From Pseudomonas karstica (GTDB lineage: Bacteria; Pseudomonadota; Gammaproteobacteria; Pseudomonadales; Pseudomonadaceae): 64,000 nt of DNA. The DNA lies in contig NZ_WLYI01000012.1 of assembly GCF_009707515.1 (NCBI RefSeq), positions 1 to 64,000 on the forward strand, in the 5' to 3' direction. The notes below the pieces were generated by a model. The model worked only from the letters and a program-made list of their open reading frames with translations. It was not told where the DNA came from and searched no databases. Both the position numbers and the translations under genes were made by a program. Shown here piece by piece: positions 9,594 through 18,257 of this stretch (position 1 is its first letter; each line of letters begins with the position of its first letter).

Positions 9594-11102
9594 ATGACTA
9601 TCCCGAAGGCGTCACCGCAACGGCCAGAAGACGAGAATCTCGGCATTGCCGCCAATATGGCTTATGGCCTGCAGCATGTGCTCACCATGTACGGCGGCAT
9701 CGTTGCCGTACCGCTGATTATTGGCCAGGCGGCCGGGTTGTCGCCGGCGGACATTGGTCTGTTGATCGCCGCGTCGCTGTTTGCCGGTGGCTTGGCAACT
9801 TTGTTGCAAACCCTTGGCCTGCCGTTCTTCGGTTGCCAATTACCGCTGGTGCAAGGGGTGTCCTTCTCCGGTGTGGCAACCATGGTGGCGATTGTCGGCA
9901 GTGACGGAGCGGGAGGGGTGCCGGCGATTCTCGGGGCGGTGATGGCCGCGTCCTTGATCGGCTTGCTGATCACCCCGGTGTTCTCGCGGATCACCAAGTT
10001 CTTTCCGCCGCTGGTGACCGGTATTGTCATCACCACCATTGGCTTGACCCTGATGCCCGTCGCCGCCCGTTGGGCCATGGGCGGTAATAGCCACGCCGAG
10101 GATTTTGGCAGCATGCCCAATATCGGCCTGGCGGCACTGACCCTGGTGCTGGTGTTACTGCTGAGCAAGATTGGCAGCGCGACCATTTCGCGGCTGTCGA
10201 TTCTGTTGGCAATGGTGGTCGGCACCGTGATTGCGGTGTTCCTCGGCATGGCCGACTTTTCCAGCGTGACCCAGGGGCCGATGTTTGGTTTCCCCACGCC
10301 GTTCCATTTCGGCATGCCGACCTTCCACCTGGCGGCGATTATTTCCATGTGCATCGTGATCATGGTGACGCTGGTGGAAACGTCGGCAGACATCCTGGCG
10401 GTGGGCGAGATTATCGACACCAAGGTGGACTCCAAGCGTTTGGGTAACGGCTTGCGTGCCGATATGCTGTCGAGCATGTTTGCCCCGATCTTCGGCTCGT
10501 TCACTCAAAGCGCTTTCGCCCAAAACGTGGGCCTGGTGGCGGTGACCGGGGTCAAGAGCCGTTTTGTGGTGGCCACCGGCGGGGTGTTCCTGGTGGTGCT
10601 CGGTTTGCTGCCGTTCATGGGGCGGGTGATTGCGGCGGTGCCCACATCGGTGTTGGGCGGTGCCGGAATTGTGCTGTTCGGCACGGTGGCGGCCAGTGGT
10701 ATTCGCACCCTGTCCAAGGTTGATTATCGCAACAACATGAACCTGGTCATCGTCGCCACCTCCATCGGCTTCGGCATGATTCCCATCGCCGCGCCAAGCT
10801 TCTATGACCAATTCCCCGGCTGGTTCGCCACGATCTTCCATTCGGGGATCAGTTCGTCAGCGATCATGGCGATTTTGCTGAACCTGGCATTCAACCACTT
10901 CACTACCGGTAACTCAGACCAGCAGTCGGTATTCGTCGCGGGCACCGAACGCAGGCTGTGTTTCCAGGATGTGGCGGCGCTGCGGGATGGGGATTATTTC
11001 AGCGGCGGCAAGTTGTTTGATGCCGAAGGCCAGGAAATTCCTGTGTTGGCGCAGGTGCCAAAAGTGACGGTGCCGGAGCGGGCGCAAACCAGCGAAGTGT
11101 AA
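9594..11102 (+). CDS. NCS2-family nucleobase:cation symporter (xanthine/uric acid type)
   Basis: A 502-residue membrane protein of the nucleobase-ascorbate transporter family with about 14 helices. The NAT signature is intact as QNVGLVAVTG at residues 310-319, and the TM8 region VTLVETSADILAVGEI carries the substrate-contacting Glu. The AQNVGL motif and length favour the xanthine/urate branch (XanP/UacT) over uracil permeases, but the substrate is inferred. It lies downstream of punC on the same strand with 177 bases between, containing a candidate operator. A terminator follows at once. Confidence 0.9.
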   Translation: MTIPKASPQRPEDENLGIAANMAYGLQHVLTMYGGIVAVPLIIGQAAGLSPADIGLLIAASLFAGGLATLLQTLGLPFFGCQLPLVQGVSFSGVATMVAIVGSDGAGGVPAILGAVMAASLIGLLITPVFSRITKFFPPLVTGIVITTIGLTLMPVAARWAMGGNSHAEDFGSMPNIGLAALTLVLVLLLSKIGSATISRLSILLAMVVGTVIAVFLGMADFSSVTQGPMFGFPTPFHFGMPTFHLAAIISMCIVIMVTLVETSADILAVGEIIDTKVDSKRLGNGLRADMLSSMFAPIFGSFTQSAFAQNVGLVAVTGVKSRFVVATGGVFLVVLGLLPFMGRVIAAVPTSVLGGAGIVLFGTVAASGIRTLSKVDYRNNMNLVIVATSIGFGMIPIAAPSFYDQFPGWFATIFHSGISSSAIMAILLNLAFNHFTTGNSDQQSVFVAGTERRLCFQDVAALRDGDYFSGGKLFDAEGQEIPVLAQVPKVTVPERAQTSEV

Positions 11103-11122
11103 TGACGCATCACGAAAAAGAT

Positions 11123-11172
11123 CGCCGCCTTCGGCAGCTCCTGAAAGAGGCTGCGAGAGGCGGCGTTCTTTT
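11123..11172. terminator. Intrinsic terminator between convergent genes
   Basis: The arms CGCCGCCT and AGGCGGCG enclose a second short stem (GCAGC/GCTGC) and are followed by TTCTTTT. The hairpin starts about 20 bases after the NCS2 stop codon and reaches the end of the convergent hydrolase gene. Confidence 0.75.
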
Positions 11173-11914
11173 AATTCGTTTTGCAGGTCTCATCCAGAAA
11201 TTTCACGACCGTGCCCATGCACGCCTGGCGCTCCTCGATGTGAGGCATGTGGGTGGAGTCTTCAAACAACGCCCAGCGAACATCGGGAATCTCTTCCAGG
11301 AACGGCTTGACCACTTGAGCGGTCGCCGGGTCATGGCGCCCGGAAATGACCAGGGTGGGCACCTCGATTTTCGACAGGCGGCCTGTGATGTTCCACTCTT
11401 TCAAACGGATGCTTTGTTCTTGCATGAGCAGGGTTTGCTGCACACCTTGCGGCAACAGCGTACGCAGGTGCTGGTTTTCGCTGATCCAGGTTCGCATGCA
11501 GCTTGGGGAGTTGGCGACGATCAGTGTGCGCAGCCCCCGGGGATGCAGAAGGGCGTGTTCGCAGCCGAGCACGCTACCCCGGGATTGCCCGAGAAGGGCG
11601 TAGTTGTTGCTGATTTGCAGGTGATCCAGCAGGTTGTCCAGCTCTTCCAGAAACAGGTTGAGGCTCCAGAATGAGGGGGCCTTGTCGGGCAGGAGCGTTG
11701 AGCGACCATTGTCCAGTTGGTCGTAGTGAATGACGGCATGGCCACTGGCAGCCACATCCTTGAACGCGTCGAGGTATTCATGGGTACCGCCCGGGCCGCC
11801 ATGGAGGATCACCAGTGGTGTCAGGCCGCTATCAAGGTTACCGGTCACCCGATACCAGGTCCGGTAGGCGCCAAAGACAGCAAAGCCTTCGCGGGTTGTT
11901 TCGATGAACTCCAT
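11171..11914 (-). CDS. Proline iminopeptidase-like alpha/beta hydrolase, cap-deleted
   Basis: A 247-residue alpha/beta hydrolase of the proline iminopeptidase (S33) group. The oxyanion motif HGGPGG is at residues 38-43, the nucleophile Ser111 is in GQSRG (normally GQSWG), and Asp195 and His222 complete the triad. The usual helical cap is missing: about residue 165 the sequence jumps from TLLMQEQ to WNITGRL, leaving the protein some 50-60 residues short of the family norm in one in-frame gap. Substrate binding, which needs the cap, is probably lost or changed. I start at [10 protein letters not shown], the family N-terminus with a CAGGG site before it; an ATG five codons upstream is possible. 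Confidence 0.75.
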   Translation of the reverse strand: MEFIETTREGFAVFGAYRTWYRVTGNLDSGLTPLVILHGGPGGTHEYLDAFKDVAASGHAVIHYDQLDNGRSTLLPDKAPSFWSLNLFLEELDNLLDHLQISNNYALLGQSRGSVLGCEHALLHPRGLRTLIVANSPSCMRTWISENQHLRTLLPQGVQQTLLMQEQSIRLKEWNITGRLSKIEVPTLVISGRHDPATAQVVKPFLEEIPDVRWALFEDSTHMPHIEERQACMGTVVKFLDETCKTN

Positions 11915-12075
11915 TTCGTGCCCTGCCATGGAAAAATGATCAGGTACACAATAGTCGGCACGACAAAATTGCGTAACTAGCAAAACAGCTAGGTTTTCCA
12001 TCTACTCAAAAACCCAGGGGCAAGTTTGCCGGCACAGATAAAGTCCGGGGCGAATCATGAAAAACTATTCAATGC

Positions 12076-12103
12076 TTGACTTATCCTTTTCAATCAGTAA
12101 CAT
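12076..12103 (+). promoter_or_regulatory. Sigma-70 promoter of tRNA-Asn
   Basis: TTGACT and TAACAT boxes stand 16 bases apart, nine bases before the tRNA, with a GC-rich discriminator, as is usual for stable RNA promoters. Confidence 0.65.
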
Positions 12104-12112
12104 ACGGCGCAT

Positions 12113-12188
12113 TCCGCGATAGCTCAGTTGGTAGAGCAAATGACTGTTAATCATTGGGTCCCTGGTTCGAGTCCAGGTCGTGGAGCCA
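12113..12188 (+). tRNA. tRNA-Asn (anticodon GTT)
   Basis: A 76-base cloverleaf: acceptor arms TCCGCGA and TCGTGGA pair with one G-U, the D-loop is GCTCAGTTGGTAGAGC, the anticodon loop is TGTTAAT (GTT), the T-loop is TTCGAGT, and a GCCA end is encoded. Confidence 0.97.
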
Positions 12189-12197
12189 GATATTGAG

Positions 12198-12226
12198 AAA
12201 GCCTGCAGAGATGCGGGCTTTTTTTT
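12198..12226 (+). terminator. Intrinsic terminator after tRNA-Asn
   Basis: An AAAGCCTGCA stem pairs with TGCGGGCTTT and is followed by a run of T residues, 10 bases after the tRNA. Confidence 0.85.
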
Positions 12227-12415
12227 GCTCGAGATTTTGTCAGGGAGCTGTGCAAGCAAGCTCCAACTGCAGAACAATCCCCCCGAAGCATCGATTCGGG
12301 GCTCGCCTGCCTGGCAATGCTGGGCAGATTCAGGACTCCATTGTGTGACCCGCCCCCAACCTTTGGTTTAGTCTGGATCAATACGTTGATCTCTAGCACC
12401 TCAGGAGTACTGAAC

Positions 12416-13267
12416 ATGACCGATTCATCTCCCTACCTTCCGCCCAAGGTCTGGACCTGGGACACCGAGAACGGTGGCACCTTCGCCAGCATCAATCGGC
12501 CCATCGCCGGTGCGACCCACGATCAGGAGCTGCCGGTGGGGCGCCATCCGCTCCAGCTGTATTCCCTGGCGACGCCGAATGGGCAGAAGGTCACCATTTT
12601 GCTGGAAGAGTTGCTGGCCCTCGGTCATCAGGGCGCCGAATACGATGCGTGGTTGATCCAGATTGGCGAGGGCGAGCAATTTGGTAGCGGCTTCGTGTCG
12701 GTGAACCCGAACTCGAAGATTCCTGCATTGATGGATCGCAGTGGCACGACACCCATTCGGGTCTTTGAGTCGGGGGCGATTTTGCAGTACCTGGCGGAGA
12801 AGTTTGGAGCGTTCCTGCCAACTGAGCCTGCTGCCCGCGCCGAATGCCTGTCGTGGCTGTTCTGGCAGATGGGCAGCGCGCCGTACCTGGGAGGCGGGTT
12901 TGGTCATTTCTATGCCTACGCACCGACGAAGATTCAATACGCAATCGACCGGTTTGCGATGGAAGCCAAGCGCCAACTCGATGTGCTGGACAAGCAACTG
13001 GCGGTGAGCGAATACATTGCCGGCGATGAGTACACCATTGCTGATATCGCGATCTGGCCCTGGTACGGCGGTCTGGTAAAGGGCCGGCTTTATGATGCCG
13101 CCCAGTTTCTCTCGGTACAGGACTACCCGAATGTCCTGCGCTGGGCCGACGCCATTGATGCGCGCCCGGCGGTCATGCGTGGGCGCAGGGTCAACCGTGT
13201 TTCGGGGGAGCCGGCCGAGCAATTGCGCGAACGCCACGATGCAGCGGATTTCGACGACCGAGCTTAG
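12416..13267 (+). CDS. yghU: Glutathione-dependent disulfide-bond oxidoreductase YghU
   Basis: A 283-residue glutathione S-transferase-fold protein of the YghU/YfcG branch. This branch reduces disulfides such as 2-hydroxyethyl disulfide with glutathione and works without a catalytic cysteine. The thioredoxin-like domain includes LYSLATPNGQKVTILLEE, VNPNSKIPAL and the FESGAILQYLAEK glutathione-binding segment. The all-helical C-terminal domain ends with DYPNVLRWADAIDARPAV. The ATG giving MTDSSPYLPP, with AGGAG ten bases upstream, matches the family start (E. coli 288 aa). The gene stands alone. Confidence 0.9.
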   Translation: MTDSSPYLPPKVWTWDTENGGTFASINRPIAGATHDQELPVGRHPLQLYSLATPNGQKVTILLEELLALGHQGAEYDAWLIQIGEGEQFGSGFVSVNPNSKIPALMDRSGTTPIRVFESGAILQYLAEKFGAFLPTEPAARAECLSWLFWQMGSAPYLGGGFGHFYAYAPTKIQYAIDRFAMEAKRQLDVLDKQLAVSEYIAGDEYTIADIAIWPWYGGLVKGRLYDAAQFLSVQDYPNVLRWADAIDARPAVMRGRRVNRVSGEPAEQLRERHDAADFDDRA

Positions 13268-13497
13268 TTCGCCAGCCAATTCGACACGCCAAGCTATCAC
13301 CGAACACAAGCGCGCCGCCGTGCGCGGCGGAGCCTTCCTCGTTGAGGGTTTCGACGCGGGCTTGCAGGCGCTCGGCTTGGGTCTGGGCGTTGCTTTTATC
13401 TTTCGGAAATTTTGTCGGCCATATTGGGAATTTTCTGACTCGCTTGATGGCATGGGGTGCCGTAGGTTTGTCAGTTTTACCCTGGAGCAACGCACTT

Positions 13498-14142
13498 ATG
13501 GATCAGGTTTCACCCAAAATGGTATCCCGGCGACGCGGTCGTTTGGAGTTGCTGCAAATTAAGGTCGGCATTGCCGCGAGTCTGTTATCTATCGTAACCC
13601 TGGCGTGCGTGGCCGGGTGGACGATCTGGGTGACGCACTACGTCAAGCGCGAGTCGGAAATGACCACCTTAATGCTCAAGGAAATGACACAGAAGACGGA
13701 TCTGAGCCCTCATGTGGGCACGGTATTGGCGACCAAACTGACAACCGCCGAGGGCGGCGGTAGTTTGGTGGAGGTTGGGGTTACGCTGTCCAATCAGGGC
13801 AATGATATTGCCAGGATGAACCTGGGTCAGCGGGTGTTATCGATTGTCAAAGTGCAGCGCTTTGACTCGGGGCTGCCGGTTTATGGCCCTGCTTGGGATG
13901 TGGCGGCGGCTCGCTACGACGGTATGTCGTCTGCGTTGTTGGTGTTCCCTTATCTCGATATCGGGCCGTCTGAATCCTATGAGCTTAAGTACATGGTCAG
14001 GCTTGATGAACCAGGTTTGTATTTGGTGCGGTTTTTATCCCGGATGAAGAGTGATCATATTGACCGTCACAAGTTGAGGATGAATACGCCAGCCCTGATC
14101 GAGTATTCGACGGGCGCAGATGCATTTATTACCGTGCCGTAG
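13498..14142 (+). CDS. Hypothetical membrane-anchored protein
   Basis: A 214-residue protein I do not recognise. After a short basic N-terminus (RRRGRLELLQIKVG) there is one membrane helix at about residues 23-45. The remainder is a predicted periplasmic or extracytoplasmic domain rich in beta strands (VEVGVTLSNQGNDIARMNL, ESYELKYMVRLDEPGLYLVRF), a pattern seen in immunoglobulin-like folds. A GGAG site lies about ten bases before the ATG. The 230 bases upstream hold no clear gene; a weak minus-strand reading there resembles coiled-coil coding sequence. The function is unknown. Confidence 0.65.
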   Translation: MDQVSPKMVSRRRGRLELLQIKVGIAASLLSIVTLACVAGWTIWVTHYVKRESEMTTLMLKEMTQKTDLSPHVGTVLATKLTTAEGGGSLVEVGVTLSNQGNDIARMNLGQRVLSIVKVQRFDSGLPVYGPAWDVAAARYDGMSSALLVFPYLDIGPSESYELKYMVRLDEPGLYLVRFLSRMKSDHIDRHKLRMNTPALIEYSTGADAFITVP

Positions 14143-14286
14143 TTCCTGGCGGGGACGTTTATCGCGATACCAGATCTTCTGGACCATTGCGCAGTCGATC
14201 TTTTCGGGAATAGCGATTGCCAGTGACGTCGCCGCCATCAATTCCTTTGGCCTGCGTTGTTTGGTGGCGATGCGTGTTCGACGCCA

Positions 14287-14916
14287 TCAGTGGCCGCGAC
14301 TCACGGCGGTAGTGGCTGCGGATATATCCCAGCTCAGCATAACGTGGGATATCGCTGCGTCGATGACCTCATGGCCCACGCCATCCCTGGCAAGGATGGA
14401 AATGCCCTGGAGGAAGCTGTCGAACACAGTGGCCAGGGCATGGGCATTGGTGGGTAACTGCCCGGCGGCCATGCCGCGTTGTACGCAGGCCGCGATCCCG
14501 GCGCGGGTACGCAACCGGGACTGGGTAAGCGCCGTAGTCACCCGCGCATTCTCCGGGGAGGGCGCGCTCATGACGCCCAGGGCTACCATGCAGCCTTTGG
14601 GATGGCCTCTTTCACACTGCATGCTGGCCGATTGGCGCAGGGCGGTTTCGATGGACAGGCGGGGTGGCAGGTTTTCATCCCACAGGCATTCGGTGACCTG
14701 GGCAAACGTTGCCAGGTAACGCTGCACGCATTCCTGGAACAAGGCGTCCTTGGAGCCGAAGGCGGCGTAAAAACTCGGGGCGGAGATCCCGCCTCCCAGG
14801 CCAGCTTTTAATTGGCTCAAGGACGTGGCGTCGTAGCCGTGCTCCCAGAACAGGTGCAAGGCCTGTTCGATGGCTTGATCGCGGTCGAAGCTGCGGGGGC
14901 GTCCCATCTGCGCCAT
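14287..14916 (-). CDS. TetR/AcrR-family repressor
   Basis: A 209-residue TetR-family regulator. The DNA-binding domain is residues 1-55 (GRPRSFDRDQAIEQALHLFW, then the recognition helix in SAPSFYAAFGSKDALF). The C-terminal ligand-binding half (GCMVALGVM, SILARDGVG) resembles the TetR_C subgroup that often controls efflux pumps. It diverges from an MFS gene across a region with two large inverted half-sites, so it most likely represses both itself and the transporter. The inducer is unknown. Confidence 0.9.
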   Translation of the reverse strand: MAQMGRPRSFDRDQAIEQALHLFWEHGYDATSLSQLKAGLGGGISAPSFYAAFGSKDALFQECVQRYLATFAQVTECLWDENLPPRLSIETALRQSASMQCERGHPKGCMVALGVMSAPSPENARVTTALTQSRLRTRAGIAACVQRGMAAGQLPTNAHALATVFDSFLQGISILARDGVGHEVIDAAISHVMLSWDISAATTAVSRGH

Positions 14917-14940
14917 GATGAAATCCTCTGAGTGATGACT

Positions 14941-15013
14941 TAAATACTAGTCGATACATAAGTCGTTGACAACGAGAGTCTGTCTCCGTCAACATTTGTA
15001 TCGATCGGTATTT
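14941..15013. promoter_or_regulatory. Paired inverted 23-bp sites, candidate TetR operators
   Basis: The 23 bases at 14,941-14,963 and those at 14,991-15,013 are inverted copies of each other, matching at 18 of 23 positions by my count. The shared core is TGTATCGA with a flanking GTATTTA. They are symmetrically placed between the divergent TetR and MFS genes, as expected for a repressor controlling both. Confidence 0.6.
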
Positions 15014-15054
15014 ATATGGCTCATCGAGCCAACCTCAACCCAGGAGTCTTCCCT

Positions 15055-16278
15055 GTGACCCCCTCTATTTCTCTATCAGTCGACGCTGTGCCTGAACGCT
15101 TGCCCATTGGCGCCTTGCTGGCCCTGGCCATGACCGGCTTCATCTGCATCGTTACCGAAACGTTGCCGGCAGGCTTGCTGCCCCAGATCAGCGATGGCCT
15201 GGCGATCTCCCAATCGTTGGCTGGCCAGATGGTCACGGCTTACGCCTTGGGTTCGGTGCTGGCGGTGATCCCCTTGACTATCGCCACCCGCGGTTGGCGC
15301 CGGCGCAATGTGCTGTTACTGACCATCGTTGGATTTCTGTTGTTCAATTCGATCACCGCGCTGTCGCCCCATTACGGACTGACGCTGGTGGCGCGCTTCT
15401 TTGCCGGGATGGCGGCGGGACTGGCGTGGAGCCTGCTGGCCGGTTACGCCCGGCGCATGGTGGCACCGGAGCAACAGGGCAGGGCGCTGGCACTGGCCAT
15501 GGTCGGCACGCCGATTGCGCTGTCACTCGGTGTGCCGCTTGGCACTTGGCTGGGCAGTGTGGTGGGTTGGCGCACCGCGTTCGCCATCATGTCGGCCATG
15601 ACCCTGGTGTTGATTGTCTGGGTGCTGATAAAGGTTCCGGATTACCCCGGACAGGCCGCCCACCAGCGGCTGCCGCTGCGCAAGGTACTGACGACACCTG
15701 GCGTACGGCCGGTATTGGCGGTGGTGATTGCCTGGATGCTGGCCCACAACATTCTCTATACCTACATCGCGCCGTTCGTAACGCCCGCCGGGCTGTTGGA
15801 GCGGGTGGACCTGGTGCTGCTGGTCTTTGGCGTGGCGGCGTTGGCGGGCATCTGGATCACCGCCAGGTTGGTCGAACCGTTGCTGCGCAGGACGGTACTA
15901 ATCAGTCTGGCGACCTTTGCCGCGACGTGCCTGGCATTTGGCTTCTCGGCACAAGTGCCGGTGGTGATCTACGTCGGCGTGGCAATCTGGGGCCTGAGTT
16001 TTGGCGGGGCCGCCACTTTGTTGCAAACCGCCCTGGCGGATGCGGCGGGTGATGGGGCGGATGTGGCGTTGTCGTTGAATGTGGTGGCCTGGAACAGTGC
16101 CATTGCTGGCAGTGGTGTGGTCGGCGCAATCTTGCTGGATACCTGGGGCGTGGCCTCGTTCCCGTGGGCGATGCTGGTATTACTGGCCGTAGGGTTTGCC
16201 ATCGCGTGGACGGCCCGTCCCCATGGCTTCAAGCCTGGGCGTCGGGCAGCCGGCAAGGCTACTGTCGCGGCACACTGA
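15055..16278 (+). CDS. MFS transporter (arabinose-efflux/SotB-like)
   Basis: A 407-residue, 12-helix major facilitator protein of the DHA1 type. Opening features are TGFICIVTETLPAGLLPQIS and a TRGWRRRNV loop. I start at GTG (MTPSISLSVD) because AGGAG lies eight bases upstream; an ATG 13 codons earlier lacks such a site and sits inside the operator region. It is divergently paired with a TetR repressor, typical of inducible drug or sugar efflux. The substrate is unknown. Confidence 0.85.
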   Translation: MTPSISLSVDAVPERLPIGALLALAMTGFICIVTETLPAGLLPQISDGLAISQSLAGQMVTAYALGSVLAVIPLTIATRGWRRRNVLLLTIVGFLLFNSITALSPHYGLTLVARFFAGMAAGLAWSLLAGYARRMVAPEQQGRALALAMVGTPIALSLGVPLGTWLGSVVGWRTAFAIMSAMTLVLIVWVLIKVPDYPGQAAHQRLPLRKVLTTPGVRPVLAVVIAWMLAHNILYTYIAPFVTPAGLLERVDLVLLVFGVAALAGIWITARLVEPLLRRTVLISLATFAATCLAFGFSAQVPVVIYVGVAIWGLSFGGAATLLQTALADAAGDGADVALSLNVVAWNSAIAGSGVVGAILLDTWGVASFPWAMLVLLAVGFAIAWTARPHGFKPGRRAAGKATVAAH

Positions 16279-16428
16279 GCCTTTTTGTGTGCATGCCCCA
16301 GTGCTATCGCAGGCTTGCTGGGGCTCGACACACTGGATTCACTTTACCCCGTCTTCCTCACCAAGCATGATGCGCCGCTCGCACTCATGCCATAGGTGCC
16401 GGACATCCGTGGTGAAAAGGAACTGCAG

Positions 16429-17124
16429 TTGAACGAACAGACATTGTCCATGCGCCTGGAGCGCGTGGCCGCGCATGTGCCAGCCGGTGCGCGCCTGGCG
16501 GATATCGGCTCTGATCACGGTTACTTGCCAGTGGCGTTGATGCGCCGTGGCGTCATTGCGGCGGCGGTGGCCGGTGAGGTGGCCTTGACGCCGTTTCACG
16601 CGGCCGAACGCACCGTGTGCGAGAGTGGTCAGGACCTGCGCATCAGCGTACGCCTGGCCAATGGCCTGGCGGCGATCGAGCCGGGAGACGGGATTACTGC
16701 GATCAGTATTTGCGGCATGGGCGGCGAGACCATTCGCGACATCCTCGACAGCGGCAAGGCGCGCCTGACCGGCCAGGAACGCCTGATCCTGCAGCCCAAT
16801 GGCGGCGAGCAGCCATTGCGCCAATGGCTGATGGAAAATGGCTACCGCATCCTCTTCGAGGAACTGCTGCGGGAAAACCGCTTCGACTACGAAATTATCG
16901 TCGCCGAACGCACCGGGCCGGTGGTCTATACCGTCGAACAACTGTACTTCGGCCCGCTGCAGATGCAGGCCCGCAGCCCGGCGTTCCTGGCCAAGTGGCA
17001 ACGCCTGCTGCGCCATAAGCAGCGAACCCTGACCCACTTCGCCCGAGCGCGACAAGCGTTGCCTGAGGAAAAGGTGCAAGACATCGCCCGACAGGTTCGA
17101 TGGATCAGCGAGTTGCTGGCTTGA
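16429..17124 (+). CDS. trmK: tRNA (adenine(22)-N1)-methyltransferase TrmK
   Basis: A 231-residue class I SAM-dependent methyltransferase of the TrmK family, which methylates N1 of adenine 22 in the tRNA D-loop. The SAM motif LADIGSDHGYLP is at residues 23-34. It is followed by ISICGMGGETIRDIL and the ILQPNGGEQPLRQWL segment typical of the family, and a C-terminal helical hairpin. The likely start is TTG at 16,429 (MNEQTLSMRL) with AAGGA about seven bases upstream; an ATG 11 codons earlier gives a non-family extension. Confidence 0.88.
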   Translation: MNEQTLSMRLERVAAHVPAGARLADIGSDHGYLPVALMRRGVIAAAVAGEVALTPFHAAERTVCESGQDLRISVRLANGLAAIEPGDGITAISICGMGGETIRDILDSGKARLTGQERLILQPNGGEQPLRQWLMENGYRILFEELLRENRFDYEIIVAERTGPVVYTVEQLYFGPLQMQARSPAFLAKWQRLLRHKQRTLTHFARARQALPEEKVQDIARQVRWISELLA

Positions 17125-17136
17125 GCTCGGTCGGCC

Positions 17137-17316
17137 TCACTTACTCTTTTTCAACGCCTTCAACCGCAAAGACGCTCTCTGCACGGCGGCCATCTTCTCG
17201 GGGCGCTTCATCCGTTTCCACTGACGAATATCCTCCTTGCTCCGCCCACAGCTGACACACAGATCGCCACTCAACTGACAGATTGAGACACACGGATTCT
17301 CGATATCCTTAGCCAA
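17137..17316 (-). CDS. DUF1289 small cysteine-rich protein
   Basis: A 59-residue protein with four cysteines in the DUF1289 pattern (C9, C13, C20, C23 in NPCVSIC and LCVSCGR), followed by KEDIRQWKRM. The spacing suggests a metal or Fe-S site; the function is unknown. The start is a TTG with GGGAG nine bases upstream. This start codon overlaps the end of the upstream 127-aa gene by eight bases, suggesting translational coupling. The gene is easily missed because of its size and start codon. Confidence 0.8.
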   Translation of the reverse strand: MAKDIENPCVSICQLSGDLCVSCGRSKEDIRQWKRMKRPEKMAAVQRASLRLKALKKSK

Positions 17317-17692
17317 GATTTACTCCCTTCCCCGCATACAGCTTGGCCAAGCGCAGACGCCAATCTGCGCCATGCTGGATACGGCACTCCTCCTCGGAGT
17401 CGAACCGCACGCAGTGCTCCAACGAGGGCAGATCCACACCGGCATCCCTCAGCGCGGCGCCCGTCAGTTCACGCATTCGCAGGTCTTCTCCCTGTGCAAG
17501 GGCTTGCTCCTTGTTCGTGCGGGTATCAAACACCCAGATCACTCGCAGGCTCTGGGGAAAGGCGGCGTAGTCGACTGCGTGAGTCAGCCAGTCAAACCCG
17601 CTGATGTGCGCTTTGGCTATTTCACAGGCTTCGGTCAGGGTCGCAACCAGGCGACGTTCGATACGTGCGCTGTCGCGTTTGGTCGAGGGCAT
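17309..17692 (-). CDS. Conserved hypothetical protein
   Basis: A 127-residue soluble protein I cannot assign. It reads MPSTKRDSARIERRLVATLT, then HAVDYAAFPQSLRVIWVFDT and a C-terminal region with LEHCVRFDSEEECRIQH. There is no signal peptide or membrane segment. Codon usage fits the neighbours. Its stop overlaps the start of the DUF1289 gene on the same strand, so the two are probably one operon and may work together. Confidence 0.7.
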   Translation of the reverse strand: MPSTKRDSARIERRLVATLTEACEIAKAHISGFDWLTHAVDYAAFPQSLRVIWVFDTRTNKEQALAQGEDLRMRELTGAALRDAGVDLPSLEHCVRFDSEEECRIQHGADWRLRLAKLYAGKGVNLG

Positions 17693-17881
17693 TGCGGGCT
17701 CCGGCGGTTACAGTTTTATCGTCATCATGGAAGGGTTTTACCCCGGCGCGCAGGAAAGCGGCTGACAGGTTTTCGTCATGAACGCGTGCGAGTTTTGCCC
17801 AGCCGCGAAGATGACGCAACTGAATGTGCCTGCGCGCTAACGCTTCGTTTGATAACGGAAGGTGGATTTCAAGGAGAATAG

Positions 17882-18247
17882 ATGTCGATGTTTTGTCCGG
17901 TTATGGAGAAATCCAAAAGGGGTATGAAGGGAGTGACCTCCGGCTCGACGTACCTGGGTATCGACGCCTACGCCTGTTGCATTGGCTGGCGGGGCAGGGT
18001 GCAGACGTCGTTGATCATCTTCCTCTGCGTGGGTTCGCTTTGGCTTCCGGTACTGGTGTTGCAGAAGCGTTTGCAGCAGATGGCTTCGAGTGCGGTTGAG
18101 GCCGGCAAGGCGCTCGATGATGAATACCATGGCGTCTACAGGAAATGGTTCTGGCTGGGGATTTTCGGGTTTTTGGGGATGTTTGTGATCGTGATGATCA
18201 TGGTGACGAAGATGACGCCGAGGCAGTTGACTGGGCTGTGGATATAG
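17882..18247 (+). pseudogene. DUF2269-like membrane protein, C-terminal remnant
   Basis: The open frame encodes 121 residues. The second half has two membrane segments around LIIFLCVGSLWLPVLVLQ and FWLGIFGFLGMFVIVMIMVT, joined by a polar loop with a YRKWFWLGI motif. This resembles the end of the DUF2269 family of integral membrane proteins. The first 40 residues do not look like that family, whose members begin with two more helices, so the front half seems lost or scrambled. An intact but unrelated small membrane protein is the alternative. Confidence 0.45.
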
Positions 18248-18257
18248 GAGGGGCGGG

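Noticed and set aside
12113..12188. tRNA-Asn as an integration site
   Set aside because: No integrase gene lies nearby and I see no direct repeat of the tRNA 3' end downstream.
13268..13497. Minus-strand coiled-coil-like reading (QTQAERLQARVETLNEEG)
   Set aside because: It resembles a fragment of an OmpA-type or coiled-coil protein, but it is too short and its flanks do not continue the similarity.
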